Part shown: positions 13,644 to 25,948 of the stretch, one piece after another | How positions within the stretch are numbered: position 1 is the stretch's first letter | Layout of the letters: every line of letters starts with the position of its first letter | Origin: Caprella mutica | Taxonomy: Eukaryota > Arthropoda > Malacostraca > Amphipoda > Caprellidae | Direction: 5' to 3' | Length of the DNA: 64,000 nt | Assembly: GCA_947561585.1 (NCBI GenBank) | Contig: CANNZV010002563.1 | Location: 1 to 64,000, forward strand | The notes under the pieces: model-generated | Database searches by the model: none | What the model was told of the DNA's origin: nothing | The model's input: the letters and a program-made list of their open reading frames with translations, nothing else | Translations under genes and position numbers: made by a program

Positions 13644-14197
13644 GGGCTACACAAAAGTTTTGCAACACATATTTTTTCATTGTAAATATAATACTTATGT
13701 AAATGTAAACTAATGTAATCAAATTCCTTACAGTTAATAGTGTTCATATAATATATAACTTACAATAAGTGTCATCTCTTATTTCTAAGAAGGTAATGCC
13801 CTTTCTTTGGAAAGTCAAATTTGTGATAGAAGAATTTCACCGAGCAGGAAAGTTCGCATCTGATTTTAATGCGATGGAATTCTGCGTTTGGTAAGTATTG
13901 GAGAAGAATGTGTGCACCTATTCTCATGCAACTGTTAATAAAAACTAAATTGTAAAGCGAAAACTCAAATGAAAATGGACAAAACTGCCAATGAATGAGT
14001 TGCGTTCAACAGTTGAAGCAACTCCGACAGATTGAAGGCCGTCATTCGAATAAGAAAATGGTTTATTGAATGAACTTCTTTACATGTCTTCTCAGTGTTC
14101 TCTATAATTTATCTTAAGCACTTTTCATGTTTTTTTTACCTTTTTAAATAATTTATCTGATATATTTTGTGTGTCTCAGAACTTTTGTGTCACACTG
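13644..14197. mobile_element. Tc1/mariner-like relic with TA flanks
   Basis: The right end read inward is CAGTGTGACACAAAAGTTCT. The left end is gggctacacaaaagttttgc. They match over about 30 bp, each is bordered by TA, and the layout is typical of Tc1/Tc3-type termini. Inside, 13798-13895 on the plus strand encodes a short stretch resembling a transposase helix-turn-helix start (EEFHRAGK), soon broken by stops. Non-functional. Confidence 0.5.
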
Positions 14198-14924
14198 TAT
14201 ATAGTAAAATTAATTCTGTCCCAGTGTTCTTGAACCATTAATTGTAAAAATGTACTTTAAATTTGGTGTTTCTAACTTCCTAGTTTTAAATCAATGCAAT
14301 TAAACTAACAGTTGTTTGTTTTTATTAATAATTGATATTAATTTTTACATATTCACAATTTACTTGCATTGAAAGTATAGAGTTAAAGATCTCATTATAA
14401 TATTTTTCACGAGAATGCTAAAAATAAATTAAATAAAAAGGAATCTATTTAATTTATTAACTTTCTTCATTTCTCTCTTAATAAAGTTTCAATCTTCAGA
14501 GAGTTTCTGTTTGTTAACATCAACTGATTCCATCAAACCGGCTAACACTTCAGGGGCAAAATATCATGGGAAAACTCGCGGAAAAGAAGTAATTTCTTGC
14601 ACAAAGTTAATGAAACTTATTGACTCAAAAATTTCAAGGTAAATATTGAGTTTCCTTAAGACTGATGTTATTAAAATGAAAATATATTAAATATCAGACT
14701 ATAACGGCTTGTAAATAATAATAATATATTACCGACAGTAAATTATTAAAATAATATAGAAAAATATTGAGAATAGTTTAGAATAAAAATATATCAAATT
14801 ATTATTTGTAAACTCTCATTTGTTAACCAGAGAGGTCATAACAACCATTCCCAAAATTGTAAGTATACCTTCGAAAATTGCAGAAAGTAATGGTTTTGTC
14901 AGCAAATTTTTATTTATTTGTAAA

Positions 14925-15365
14925 CTTGTTATTCACGTAATTCTTATAGTATTTAACCAAATTACCTGAAATTAAGTAGGAAACTTTTCTCAATATTCTG
15001 GAACCCTTTAGTTATATTTTGGGAGCAGTCGGTTCAAAGGTCAAGGTCAAGGTTACTTATAACTCACAAAGGATTCAACCAAATTAACCGAAATTTGTAG
15101 GGCGATTGGTTCACAACTTTACATCAAAGAGTCATTCGATTAGAATTTTGAAGCGATCGGGTCTAACGTCAAAGATCAAAGTCAAAGCTATTTGTTACTC
15201 AATAATTAAAAAAAAAATCAACCAATTAGCCTGAAATTTGGTGGGACGATTTGTCCTTACCCAGGAACCAGTATTTTGGATTTTTGGAGCAAACGGGTCA
15301 AAGATCAAGGTCAAGTCATTCATAATTCAAGGATTATTTGATGGTCAATATCATTTATAAGCTGC
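14925..15365 (+). repeat. Dispersed repeat, copy B
   Basis: Same family and orientation as 12205-12545. It shows three diverged internal copies, each with a gaaatttggtgggacgatt-like phrase and a ggtcaaagatcaaggtcaag-like phrase. It directly abuts the 28-bp minisatellite. Confidence 0.75.
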
Positions 15366-15377
15366 GTGTCACCACAA

Positions 15378-16625
15378 GCTGGTGAGTCAGTGACACTATT
15401 CCAAAAATAATGAGTGAGTGACATTATCATCAAACTAGTGAGTCAGTGACACTATCCCAAAAATAATGAGTGAGTGACATTATCATCAAACTAGTGAGTC
15501 AGTGACACTATCCCAAGAATAATGAGTGAGTGACATTATCATCAAACTAGTGAGTCAGTGACACTATCCCAAAAATAGTGAGTCAGTGACACTATCCCCA
15601 AACTAGTGAGTCAGTGACACTATCCCCAAACTAGTGAGTTAGTGATTCTATCCCCAAACTAGTGAGTCAGTGACACTATCCCCAAACTAGTGAGTCAGTG
15701 ACTCTATCCCCAAACTAGTGAGTTAGTGACACTATCCCCAAACAAGTGAGTAAGTGACACTATCCCCAAACTAATGAGTGAGTGACACTATCCCCAAACA
15801 AGTGAGTGAGTGACACTATCCCCAAACTAGTGAGTGAGTGACACTATCCCCAAACTAGTGAGTCAGTGACTCTATCCCCAAGCTAGTGAGTGAGTGACAC
15901 TATCCCCAAACAAGTGAGTAAGTGACACTATCCCCAAACTAATGAGTGAGTGACACTATCCCCAAACAAGTGAGTGAGTGACACTATCCCCAAACTAGTG
16001 AGTGAGTGACACTATACTCAAACAAGTGAGTCAGTGACTCTATCCCCAAACTAGTGAGTTAGTGACACTATCCCCAAACTAATGAGTGAGTGACACTATC
16101 CCCAAACAAGTGAGTGAGTGACACTATCCCCAAACTAGTGAGTGAGTGACACTATCCCCAAACTAGTGAGTCAGTGACTCTATCCCCAAACTAGTGAGTT
16201 AGTGACTTTATCCCCAAACTAGTGAGTCAGTGACTCTATCCCCTAACTAGTGAGTTAGTGACTCTATCCCCTAACTAGTGAGTTAGTGACTCTATCCCCA
16301 AACTAGTGAGTGAGTGACACTATCCCCAAACTAGTGAGTGAGTGACACTATCCCCAAATAGTGAGTCAGTGACTCTGTCCCCAAACTAGTGAGTCAGTGA
16401 CTCTATCCCCTAACTAGTGAGTTAGTGACTCTATCCCCAAACTAGTGAGTGAGTGACACTATCCCCAAACTAGTGAGTGAGTGACACTATCCCCAAATAG
16501 TGAGTCAGTGACTCTATCCCCAAACTAGTGAGTCAGTGACACTATCCCCAAACTAGTGAGTGAGTGACACTATCCCCAAACTAGTGAGTCAGTGACACTA
16601 TCCCCAAACTAGTGAGTCAGTGACA
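15378..16625. repeat. 28-bp minisatellite rich in TGAGTCA motifs
   Basis: About 44 copies of a 28-bp unit with core agtgagtcagtgacactatc. The first part is organised as a 56-bp dimer (aaaataatgagtgagtgac alternating with atcatcaaactagtgag). Many units carry an exact TGAGTCA heptamer; others read TGAGTGA or TGAGTTA. Confidence 0.97.
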
Positions 16626-17568
16626 CCAAAAGACTCAGTGACGGAATGTGGAAATTGACACGCGGTTAGTACCCCGGTGTTCTTTTCTCACTCTCAGTCC
16701 GCCATTTTGTTATTGTTTGTCCGAATATTTGTTTGAATGACTTCTCTCATTAGGCTAAAAGGAAGGTATTTTATTCCTCCTGCAGAGAGTAAATAAATTG
16801 CATTGTTTGAATTTCTGAGAGCAGCGCAATGTCACTCCAGGGAAAGAAGAGAGGGACCAAAAGAGAAATACTCTTACAACTCAATGCATTTCTTCCAATA
16901 AATTTAATGCATAGAAAATGAAAAATAGCTCTGTGAAATGGAATGCTTTCCTCTGTCCTTAACGTGGAGGTAAATGTTTGACAACTGTTACAAGTTGGAA
17001 AAATCTTTGGAAAATCTTTCTCAAATTTTATGATATTTTCACACAATAAATAATTAATAATATTTTTCTATGATTATCTCCATTTTTAAATATATATAAA
17101 TTGTAAAACATTTCAAAATATAATTTGAATGCATTTTCAATACTTTATAATTTTTTTCAATTTATGATTTCTATATTTTAATATTTTCAATTCTTTAGCT
17201 TCAAACAATCAGTTTAAAAAAATTTATTTTAAGAAATATAACACTGAATTAAATTAGTATCAATTATATATACATTATGTATTTTTTGAATAGTTCCATT
17301 AACAAATGGTTAAATTGATAAAACAACAGAGCACACTGTATCTAATTGATATCATAAAATATCATTTAGCGATAATAAGTTAATCATTGGTATGAGAATC
17401 GATATGCAACACAAACATTTTTCCATTTGATGGCAATCATGGGGTTCTTTTGAAGAGCAAAGAGGCGTTAAATATTCAGATCACACGCTAGGTGGCGCTG
17501 TGCGATCAAAACCACCAGACCATTTCAAACGGATGGCTTTCACCGCACTACTTCTAAATAAATTAGAC
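16626..17568. other. AT-rich spacer between two arrays
   Basis: No gene recognised. The 91-codon minus frame at 16771-17046 has no family features. The distal end (17450-17560) is GC-richer and carries a CTCF-like motif, listed separately. Confidence 0.5.
17490..17498 (+). promoter_or_regulatory. CTCF-like motif AGGTGGCGC
   Basis: The string AGGTGGCGC, inside ctaggtggcgctg, matches the core described for insect CTCF. It lies 70 bp before the 49-bp minisatellite. One nine-base match can arise by chance, so binding is only a possibility. Confidence 0.3.
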
Positions 17569-18567
17569 CATGAATGTCACAGTGGGACAGAACGTTGTGT
17601 GTGTTTGTAAGAGGGGACATGAATGTCACAGTGGGACAGTACGTTATGTGTGTTTGTAAGAGGGGACATGAATGTCACAGTGGGACAGTACGTTGTGTGT
17701 GTTTGTAAGAGGGGACATGAATGTCACAGTGGGACAGTACGTTGTGTGTGTTTGTAAGAGGGGACATGAATGTCACAGTGGGACAGTACGTTGTGTGTGT
17801 TTGTAAGAGGGGACATGAATGTCACAGTGGGACAGTACGTTGTGTGTGTTTGTAAGAGGGGACATGAATGTCACAGTGGGACAGTACGTTGTGTGTGTTT
17901 GTAAGAGGGGACATGAATGTCACAGTGGGACAGTACGTTGTGTGTGTTTGTAAGAGGGGACATGAATGTCACAGTGGGACAGTACGTTGTGTGTGTTTGT
18001 AAGAGGGGACATGAATGTCACAGTGGGACAGTACGTTGTGTGTGTTTGTAAAAGGGGACATGAATGTCACAGTGGGACAGTACGTTGTGTGTGTTTGTAA
18101 GAGGGGACATGAATGTCACAGTGGGACAGTACGTTGTGTGTGTTTGTAAGAGGGGACATGAATGTCACAGTGGAACAGTACGTTGTGTGTGTTTGTAAGA
18201 GGGGACATGAATGTCACAGTGGGACAGTACGTTGTGTGTGTTTGTAAGAGGGGACATGAATGTCACAGTGGGACAGTACGTTGTGTGTGTTTGTAAGAGG
18301 GGACATGAATGTCACAGTGGGACAGTACGTTGTGTGTGTTTGTAAGAGGGGACATGAATGTCACAGTGGGACAGTACGTTGTGTGTGTTTGTAAAAGGGG
18401 ACATGAATGTCACAGTGGGACAGTACGTTGTGTGTGTTTGTAAGAGGGGACATGAATGTCACAGTGGGACAGTACGTTGTGTGTGTTTGTAAGAGGGGAC
18501 ATGAATGTCACAGTGGGACAGTACGTTGTGTGTGTTTGTAAGAGGGGACATGAATGTCACAGTGGGA
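17569..18567. repeat. 49-bp minisatellite array, about 20 copies
   Basis: Highly homogeneous tandem copies of a 49-bp unit with core atgaatgtcacagtgggaca. Only a handful of single-base variants are seen (for example gtaaaagg for gtaagagg, and ggaacag once). The last copy is cut at gtgggag. High identity suggests recent expansion. Confidence 0.98.
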
Positions 18568-18770
18568 GCTTGATACTCTATTTTTGATTCACTAATATCG
18601 CTAAAGAAATAACACTCTCGTGGTTCGATTCCGGATTAGAATTTACAAACATGAGTTGATTGTCAATAATTTTCTTCTAAAGCTTCTAAGAAAAGTTTTA
18701 CAATAAAAACATGTTTATATATACTATATGTACAGTAACATGAATATTATCGAATCGATTGTACATACTA

Positions 18771-19746
18771 CAGGGTCTTTCAAGAAACTGTCAAATAATA
18801 AATGGCTAATAGACTCACTTAATGTAGATCAAATTTTATATACTATGTCACGTTATGAAGGTTATAAAATGCAATTTATGAGCATCTAAAATTTATATAA
18901 TTTCCTTTATAACATATGTTTAAAACTACCTCCATTACATTCAAGACCAAATTACACTCGTCGACTTTTATTAATTGGCACTCTGACGATTTCAGCTGAA
19001 GTGTTGTTGCACAATGGCGCACAGATTTTCATATTTTCTGGATGTTGGTTTCTGATGTTTTGTATACAGTACTGCCAAAATCAAAAGTAAAGACGATTCA
19101 TGCCTGGACTGCATCTTAGTCAAACAAATCTCCTTGAAATTAAGTGTCCCTGAAATTTGGTTTGTAACATTTCAATGTTTGCCATTATTCAGTGGGCAGT
19201 TGCTCCATCTTGTCGAAACAACCATTGTTTCCTGTTATATGTGGGAAAAGGTGCTGATTCAACTTCCTTCCATATGATTCCCCATTAACTTTCACTGCAT
19301 TGTCATTTTTATCTTTAAAGCAACACATGCCTAAAATTTCTCTTTCGATGAGACCAACACAAGTCATTAACTTTTAACCTCCTTGTAGTTGCTGTTCTTT
19401 GATTTAATGCGGGTTCACCAAAGCCCAACATCTTTCATCTTGTCTGTTAGGAGCAGTTCCTCTCACAAACCAATTTGCGTTGGACCATATTACTCTTTGA
19501 GAAAAATTACCAAGCTGTTTATGCCACCACTGGCAGAATTGCAATCGCTGTTCTTTGTGCATTTCTATAAGGGTCTGAACTTTGTGAATTCTGTATGGCT
19601 TAAATTCACCGTAAAATTGCAATCTGTAAGAATACCGTAAAATTGATTTTTATAACCTTTATGACGTGACATAGTATATAAATTTGGTCTACATTAAGTG
19701 TGTCTATTAGCCATTTATTATTTGACAGTTTCCGTGAAAGACCCTG
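18771..19746 (-). mobile_element. Decayed mariner-like DNA transposon with long terminal inverted repeats
   Basis: A 976-bp element bounded by TA on both sides. The ends are long inverted repeats of about 105 bp starting CAGGGTCTTTCA. They include a shared ctgtcaaataataaatggct phrase, and both reach a gtcacgt-ataa-ggttataaaa stretch. The interior holds a broken transposase on the minus strand, listed separately. Length and TA flanks fit the IS630/Tc1/mariner group. Confidence 0.85.
19185..19622 (-). pseudogene. Mariner-like transposase fragment, frameshifted
   Basis: Two minus-strand frames in order. 19622-19404 contains LQFCQWWHKQLGNFSQRV, then IWSNANWF and RQDERCWALVNPH. 19367-19185 contains VNGESYGRKLNQHLFPHI and a scrambled tail. 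These match the central part of insect IS630/Tc1/mariner transposases, where the first is normally IWSDEKWF-like. The aspartate expected there is asparagine here, so a catalytic residue is lost. Helix-turn-helix and C-terminal parts are missing or unreadable. Source protein of the surrounding element; non-functional. Family assignment is from pattern memory. Confidence 0.75.
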
Positions 19747-19748
19747 TA

Positions 19749-20617
19749 AGTCAGAAAATTTATAATAGCAGATCATCCATTATTGTTAATTACTATAAAT
19801 AAGGAATGTAAACTATTGGAGTATTTATATTTGATGATATTTCGTCGAGATTAGTGTCGAGACTGTCCGACAGAAGACAATAGTTTTTCAGATCGAAAAC
19901 ATCATCGGTGAAATTGCAACGAGGAAAGAGACGATCATTATCATCGTTATTCAATAATGTTCAACTCTATAATTTACCATATAAAAGTGTGTTGGGTTGA
20001 GAACTACACAAAATGTGTACAATTTATTATTATTTAAGGTATGAAAGTTGAATAAATCAAATTTTAAGTATAAGTTTAGCTATATTTTTAATTCATCATT
20101 TTTTCATATTTTTTATTCTTTAAGCCAGATTGAAATGAAATGAAGCTTACGTCAGATAATAAATTTATTTTTCAAAATATATTAGAATTTTCCAACTTAA
20201 TGAATAGAGGCGGAACGATGGACAATCTGAAATTTATTAAAATTTTGTACTAAGTTTAAGTTACATATATTGTGAGGCACATTAGGAAAAATGGTTCACT
20301 AAAAATTAGTCTAGGAAATGATATAAGCCAGACTGTCGTTACCTACACAGTGAACACTCTTCAATGTGTCACTTGGTTTATAATTGCTTCGGAACTTGGC
20401 CACATGTTCCAAGTCTAGCTTATCTCGAGTGAGCAGTTCATGTACCTACAAACAATTTGTTTCAATAAACAAAAACTTTCTGGTGTTGATTGAATATTTC
20501 AAATAATTTATTTACTCTTCAAATATTTCTATAATCAATCATTAGGTTTATTTAAGCTTGATCTCTTCAATTTGGAAATGATAAGTTTTTCCGTGATTAA
20601 TTAATCTATCGGTGACC
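19749..20617. other. AT-rich stretch, no gene recognised
   Basis: No open frame of note and no recognised repeat. Confidence 0.5.
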
Positions 20618-20730
20618 GGTATATTCCACCCCGGTATATTCCACCCATAGGTATATATTCCACCCATAGGTATATTCCACCCATAGGTATATTCCACCCA
20701 TAGGTATATATTCCATAGGTATATATGTCA
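20618..20730. repeat. Short tandem repeat, unit about 18-20 bp
   Basis: Five to six copies of ggtatattccacccata with some units extended by an extra TA (ggtatatattcc). Clearly tandem, small and imperfect. Confidence 0.9.
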
Positions 20731-20765
20731 AGATACTAATATTATGAGCATTAATTCAAATATAC

Positions 20766-21000
20766 AAAGTGTCTCAAAAAAAAATCAGAAAAAAATTTAC
20801 GTTGGTATATTTCCAAAACTATTGAAGATACATGCATCTTTTCGATATATTTTTCATTGTTGAATCCTTTCCCATCTACAGTTGAACTTTCATAAAGATT
20901 TATTCATTTTTGTGAGTGTTATAAGGATTTTATTGATGAATAGTGAAAATGGCTTTTGCGTAAATAGTTAGAAAACCCAAGAAATGTTTGTTTCTTATCT
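20766..21000 (+). mobile_element. Possible mariner-like terminal fragment
   Basis: Starts tacaaagtgtctcaaaaaaa and continues with phrases (gtatatttccaaaactattg, tttattcatttttgtga) that parallel the better preserved mariner-like end at 44835. No right end was found. Low confidence. Confidence 0.3.
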
Positions 21001-21640
21001 TTGTTTGTTAATTTTATTTTGAATAGATGAATATTGTTTGCCGTTCACCAATGGATGTGTAAATATGAATGAAGATTTCTATGAAGGGAAAATATCGAAA
21101 AGTCAATTTGTTAAGATTTTATAACAGTTTTAGTGAGGACTGGGGCGCACGGACCAGTCCCTAGGTTAGTGAGCAAACATTTTAGTGCTAGGTTACTAGG
21201 ATTAAGGTCTGTCCCAAATTGCCTTGAGTTTTCTATGCATCTCTATATAGTAAATTAGTTATATTTCACGAAAGAAAAATTCTACCATTACAATTCTTCT
21301 ATAATGAAGTCATGTGTAGTGAACCATTCTGATTTTAAGAAATGAAATACGCAGTATAATTAATTTATTTGAAAATGCAAGAAAATTTTTTGGGTAGTCT
21401 GCCATGAAAAGTCTGGTTTTCTATTCATGTATTCATCTTTATTCGTAGTTCCTCTAAAATGAACTAGTTGAAGTGCACTGTGAAGAAGTTCTACAGTACT
21501 GTAACATTTCATTCATCGAACATCTTTCACTGAACCTCTTTCCATATTATTAATAAATCTCTTCTTTTTGTAACTTCACAAAATAAATTACCCATCGAAA
21601 GATATAAATTTGTGTTTTCTTATTGTAAAATGCGGTTAAT
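20999..21640. other. AT-rich stretch, no gene recognised
   Basis: Contains a small inverted repeat GGACTGG / CCAGTCC near 21138-21161. Nothing else is supported. Confidence 0.45.
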
Positions 21641-22060
21641 GGCTTTTAATGAAGACATGTATTTGATTATCGGAAACAGATTCATAAGTTTTTAATTTAG
21701 TTTAATTATTAAAATAATATTTTTACCCCTGAAATATTTTAATTTCTAAAGATCACTAAATTTTTTTTAAAGAAAAATGTACATCAATTTGCTGACCAGA
21801 TATTTAAATTAGTTCTATATTATCATGAAAAATTAGAGATAATATGGTTTTTCACATTTAACTTTAAATTTTGCTAATTCAGAGTCACAGGAATTGTTGT
21901 AGGTAATTTTGAGATATTTTAATCTATAACTGTCACCTTTACGTTTTTGTGGGTTGGTCTATTTGTTTTTATAGAATGGTTTATAACCTTTGTTTAATCG
22001 ATAAAATCAATTATTAAACTGATCTTTGATATGCATTTGATCATAGGGAAAATATCCATA
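21640..22060 (+). repeat. Diverged non-coding module, copy 1 (partial)
   Basis: First of four diverged copies of a non-coding module. Landmarks are acccctgaaatattttaatt near 21725 and gggttggtctatttg...gaatggtttataacctttg...atcgataaaat at 21951-22015. Hairpin pairing is weaker here than in the other copies. Confidence 0.65.
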
Positions 22061-22880
22061 AATTATTTAATTCAGTTTAATCATTAAAATAATATTGTTA
22101 CCCGTGAAATATTCAAATTTATAAAGATTAACTCAATTTACATTTCTATATTTTAAATCAAATATATACATTAATTTCATTCATGGTTAGCTATTTATAA
22201 TGATACAAAATGTTCAGGAAATATTACAGATTCAAAAGTTTAGTATTAATCACCCAATACTTCTTTATTTGATAATTCAGTCGCGTAATTGTTGGTAGGA
22301 TATTTTGAGGTAATCTATAAATCAATTATTTCGTCTTCTAGTAAACTTTGATATTTAACCAAATTTTTGAGGGTTGATTCAACTATTCTTATTGAATGGT
22401 TAAAAACCTTAGTACAATCGATAACACTTACTATTAAACTTATCACTTTATCAGTAAATATAAGAGAGCTTCTTATCGTATTATTGTAACTACGGATAAA
22501 GGTGAGGAAGTGATTGAAACTCAGTCTGAAGATAGGCAAAAAGTATAGAATATTTTTAAGAAAAAGTCAATAACTATTGAGTATTTACTTTCCATTTATC
22601 ACTTTATTGTTTATACTGAAAATCACTATACGGAAAAGGCAATTCTTTTCAAATGAATTCATGATGACAATAGTAAATTTATACTTTTCTATTTATTATA
22701 TGTGTATTTATTTATTTTTATTGACATGAAGATACTAATATGAAGAACTTCTCTTTGTCCCTTTAATTTATAAACTATTCATTTGAGATCATCTTAAGCT
22801 GGTTCAAACATTATTCGAAATTGGTTAAACCTATTTGTCTTTGTTTTTAATTTATAATAAAAGTTACCCCTGGAAATTTT
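22060..22880 (+). repeat. Diverged non-coding module, copy 2
   Basis: Landmarks in order: acccgtgaaatattc near 22100; the hairpin AACTATTC-ttatt-GAATGGTT at about 22380-22400 followed by ccttagtacaatcgataac; agtctgaagat; a Y block (atttgagatcat...gttacccctgg) at about 22784-22870. Collinear with 23350-24890 and 34764-36500. Confidence 0.75.
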
Positions 22881-23349
22881 CATTGTAAAAGATTATTTCA
22901 GTTAAAAATCTATAGTTATTTTTTTATAAAATTCTAGTTTAATGTTATTTCTGAGAAATTATCTTTATGAAATATGATTTATTCACAATTTAAGAGCTAA
23001 CCTCCTACTACTCTTTTTTTGAGAATTTCACCATACAATTCAGAACTTGCTGTAATTAATAATGATCGCTAATCAGAAATATAAGTATCACCCTTCATAT
23101 TTATATAGTTTTTTCTAGTTATTCATTCGAATACATGGATTTTAAACAGAACTTTGGCTGAAACTATTTCCATAATATTATTATATTTCTCTAACTGACA
23201 TCAATAAATAACAACTCCCATCGAAAGTTGTGTAATTTATATTTTTCCCATTGGGACTACTGTAGGGCTATTCTTAGTGGATCCTATGGGAGTAGCCCTA
23301 TGTGCTCTACACAAGGGACTTTCTAGCTGCAGTGACGTCTAAGCTCTTC
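22881..23349. other. AT-rich stretch between modules
   Basis: No gene. A small inverted repeat TAGGGCTA / TAGCCCTA near 23264-23305 frames a slightly GC-richer segment. Confidence 0.45.
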
Positions 23350-24890
23350 AATTAAGCAAATTATTAAATAAATCATATATTTGTTACGATTTAGTTTCTA
23401 TATTGTACCTCATGTATACTTTTGATCTGTTTAATGTTAATTATTACTTCTTTTGAATTGAATAAAAATATATAATCTTTTTCACCAACCTAATGAAACC
23501 TTCAGCTACGACAATTAACTGCACTAAAAACCAGCCGATGCTCTACATATGAACTAATATTCTTGGTAAATTAAACGCTAATTCGATTACTTTTATGAGA
23601 ATACAAGGAAGTTTATCCTCTAAAAATATATATGTGGTCATATAGAAAATATTCCTAAATAACCAAATATGATATTACTCCAATTTGTTAATTTAACCTT
23701 AAAAATAAAAATGTTACCCTTGAAATATTTTATTTATTTATTACTATCAAAATCTCTACTTTTATGTTTTTATGGAAAAATAATCCTTATTGTATAGCTG
23801 AATAAATATAATGATGCAATTTGACAATAAATATTACTAATTAATAAATTAGGTCTTAATCACCTTTTACTTCTCTATTTGGTAATTCACAATAGGGATT
23901 GTCGGTAGGACTTTCAGAAATAAGTGACACTTTTGCAAAATGAGTAGTAATATATTTTCATTCTAATCTATTTTTAAGGGTTGGTCTAACTATTCTTATT
24001 GAATAGTTAATAACCTTTGTACGGTGGATAAAACTTACTAATAAACTTATCAGTTAAGATAATATTATTGTGACTTATGGTAAGAAGTGAGAAAGTGGCT
24101 GAAATCCAGTTTCAAGATCAGAACAAAGTTTCGAATATTTTGAAGATAGAGTCATTTATTGAGTATTTTTCTCTCCATCTATCACTTGATCGTTTCTACT
24201 GAAAATTACCACTCGGTTAAAGCAAGTTTAATAATTTCGATATAATATTCTCCTAATCATTATATCTGTATATAGTTCTTTTATTCAGATGAATTAGTTA
24301 CTTTTTAATCCATTTCAGTTTGATACTTTTTCAATTTCTCGTCATAATGATTAAAATTCTATCGGAATGACTAGAGTAACTTATTAAAAATATCTATTAT
24401 AAGAATTAAAAACTTAACATCACATACGCTAAAACCATTTTCATTAACAATATGAAGAAATTCTATTGGTCCCTTTAGTTTGCTTTAATCAGACCCGTTG
24501 TGTTTGCAAGTTACTACACTGCATTACTCTTTTACTTTCTATTTTGCTTTCCCTTGATTATTTTATCTTGTATTTAGAACCTCAAGTAAAGTAGTGTGAT
24601 GATGTTCATTTAACTTCATGTTGCCCGAAAAGTATTCTTTGAATAATTATATATGGGCTTCATAATCATTTCTAATATTGTATGGTAGGTATATATATAT
24701 ACTTTTTTTCTAATAATCCGACTGGGAGCTATGTTGTAAAAGGACAATATTTTATCAATAAAGATGTTTCAATTTATGTGATTATATTCATTTGAGACCA
24801 CACAAAGGGGTTACAAATATTAATCGAAATTGAAAAGACTTGTGTCGTGATTCGAATTTATAATATAATCGTTACCCCTGCAAAAAATTC
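23350..24890 (+). repeat. Diverged non-coding module, copy 3 (full length)
   Basis: Starts aagcaaattattaaataaat, then aaaccttcagctacgacaat (about 23500), atgttacccttgaaatattt (about 23710), the hairpin AACTATTC-ttatt-GAATAGTT (23987-24007), and the Y block with ataatcgttacccctg near 24863. No open frame runs through it. Copy 4 has the same order of landmarks. Confidence 0.8.
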
Positions 24891-25197
24891 ATAATTGAAG
24901 TATATATTAACTTTTGACATCATCTATTTTAGTTTTAATTATTATTTAAAAATATGTCATTTTCCTATGAACAGCAACAATAAGTATGTTCATGCTAGTT
25001 AGTAAATTAGAATGGAAATTATTAGTTATTTTATCATAAAAGTATAGGAAATGTAAATATATGTGGAACTATAAATTAATTAACATATCCCCTTACAACG
25101 ATCTGAGAAATATAGAATTTAAAATATAGAATTACTACTATTATAAATGTAAGTAATTATATTCGTTTCTTCGATAGTAAGGAGTGAAAAGAGCAAT

Positions 25198-25948
25198 CTG
25201 AGTTATGAAGTGGCTCTGAGTTATGAAGTGACTCTGAGTTATGAAGTGACTTTGAGTTAAGAAGTGTCTCTGAGTTATGAAGTGGCTCTGAGTTATGAAG
25301 TGACTTTGAGTTAAGAAGTGTCTCTGAGTTATGAAGTGGCTCTGAGTTATGAAGTGACTCTGAGTTATGAAGTGACTTTGAGTTATGAAGTGACTTTGAG
25401 TTAAGAAGTGTCTCTGAGTTATGAAGTGGCTCTGAGTTATGAAGTGACTCTGAGTTATGAAGTGACTTTGAGTAATGAAGTGTCCCTGAGTTATGAAGTG
25501 GCTCTGAGTTATGAAGTGACTTTGAGTTAAGAAGTGTCTCTGAGTTATGAAGTGACTTTGAGTAATGAAGTGTCCCTGAGTTATGAAGTGGCTCTGAGTT
25601 ATGAAGTGACTTTGAGTTAAGAAGTGTCTCTGAGTTATGAAGTGGCTCTGAGTTATGAAGTGACTCTGAGTTATGAAGTGACTTTGAGTAATGAAGTGTC
25701 CCTGAGTTATGAAGTGGCTCTGAGTTATGAAGTGACTTTGAGTTAAGAAGTGTCTCTGAGTTATGAAGTGACTTTGAGTAATGAAGTGTCCCTGAGTTAT
25801 GAAGTGGCTCTGATTTATGAAGTGACTTTGAGTTAAGAAGTGTCTCTGAGTTATGAAGTGGCTCTGAGTTATGAAGTGACTCTGAGTTATGAAGTGACTT
25901 TGAGCAATGAAGTGTCCCTGAGTTATGAAGTGTCTCTTAGTTATGAAG
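25198..25948. repeat. 18-bp minisatellite, left part, about 41 copies
   Basis: Unit ctctgagttatgaagtga, with variants tttgagttaagaag, tttgagtaatgaag and ccctgagttatgaag recurring in four- to six-unit blocks, so there is a higher-order arrangement. The array is split by an LTR element and resumes at 29717. Confidence 0.97.

Noticed and set aside
18555..18632. tRNA-like A box (tgtcacagtgg) and B box (ggttcgattcc)
   Set aside because: The A-box-like string is part of every 49-bp unit, the boxes are too far apart, and the T stem around the B box does not pair well.
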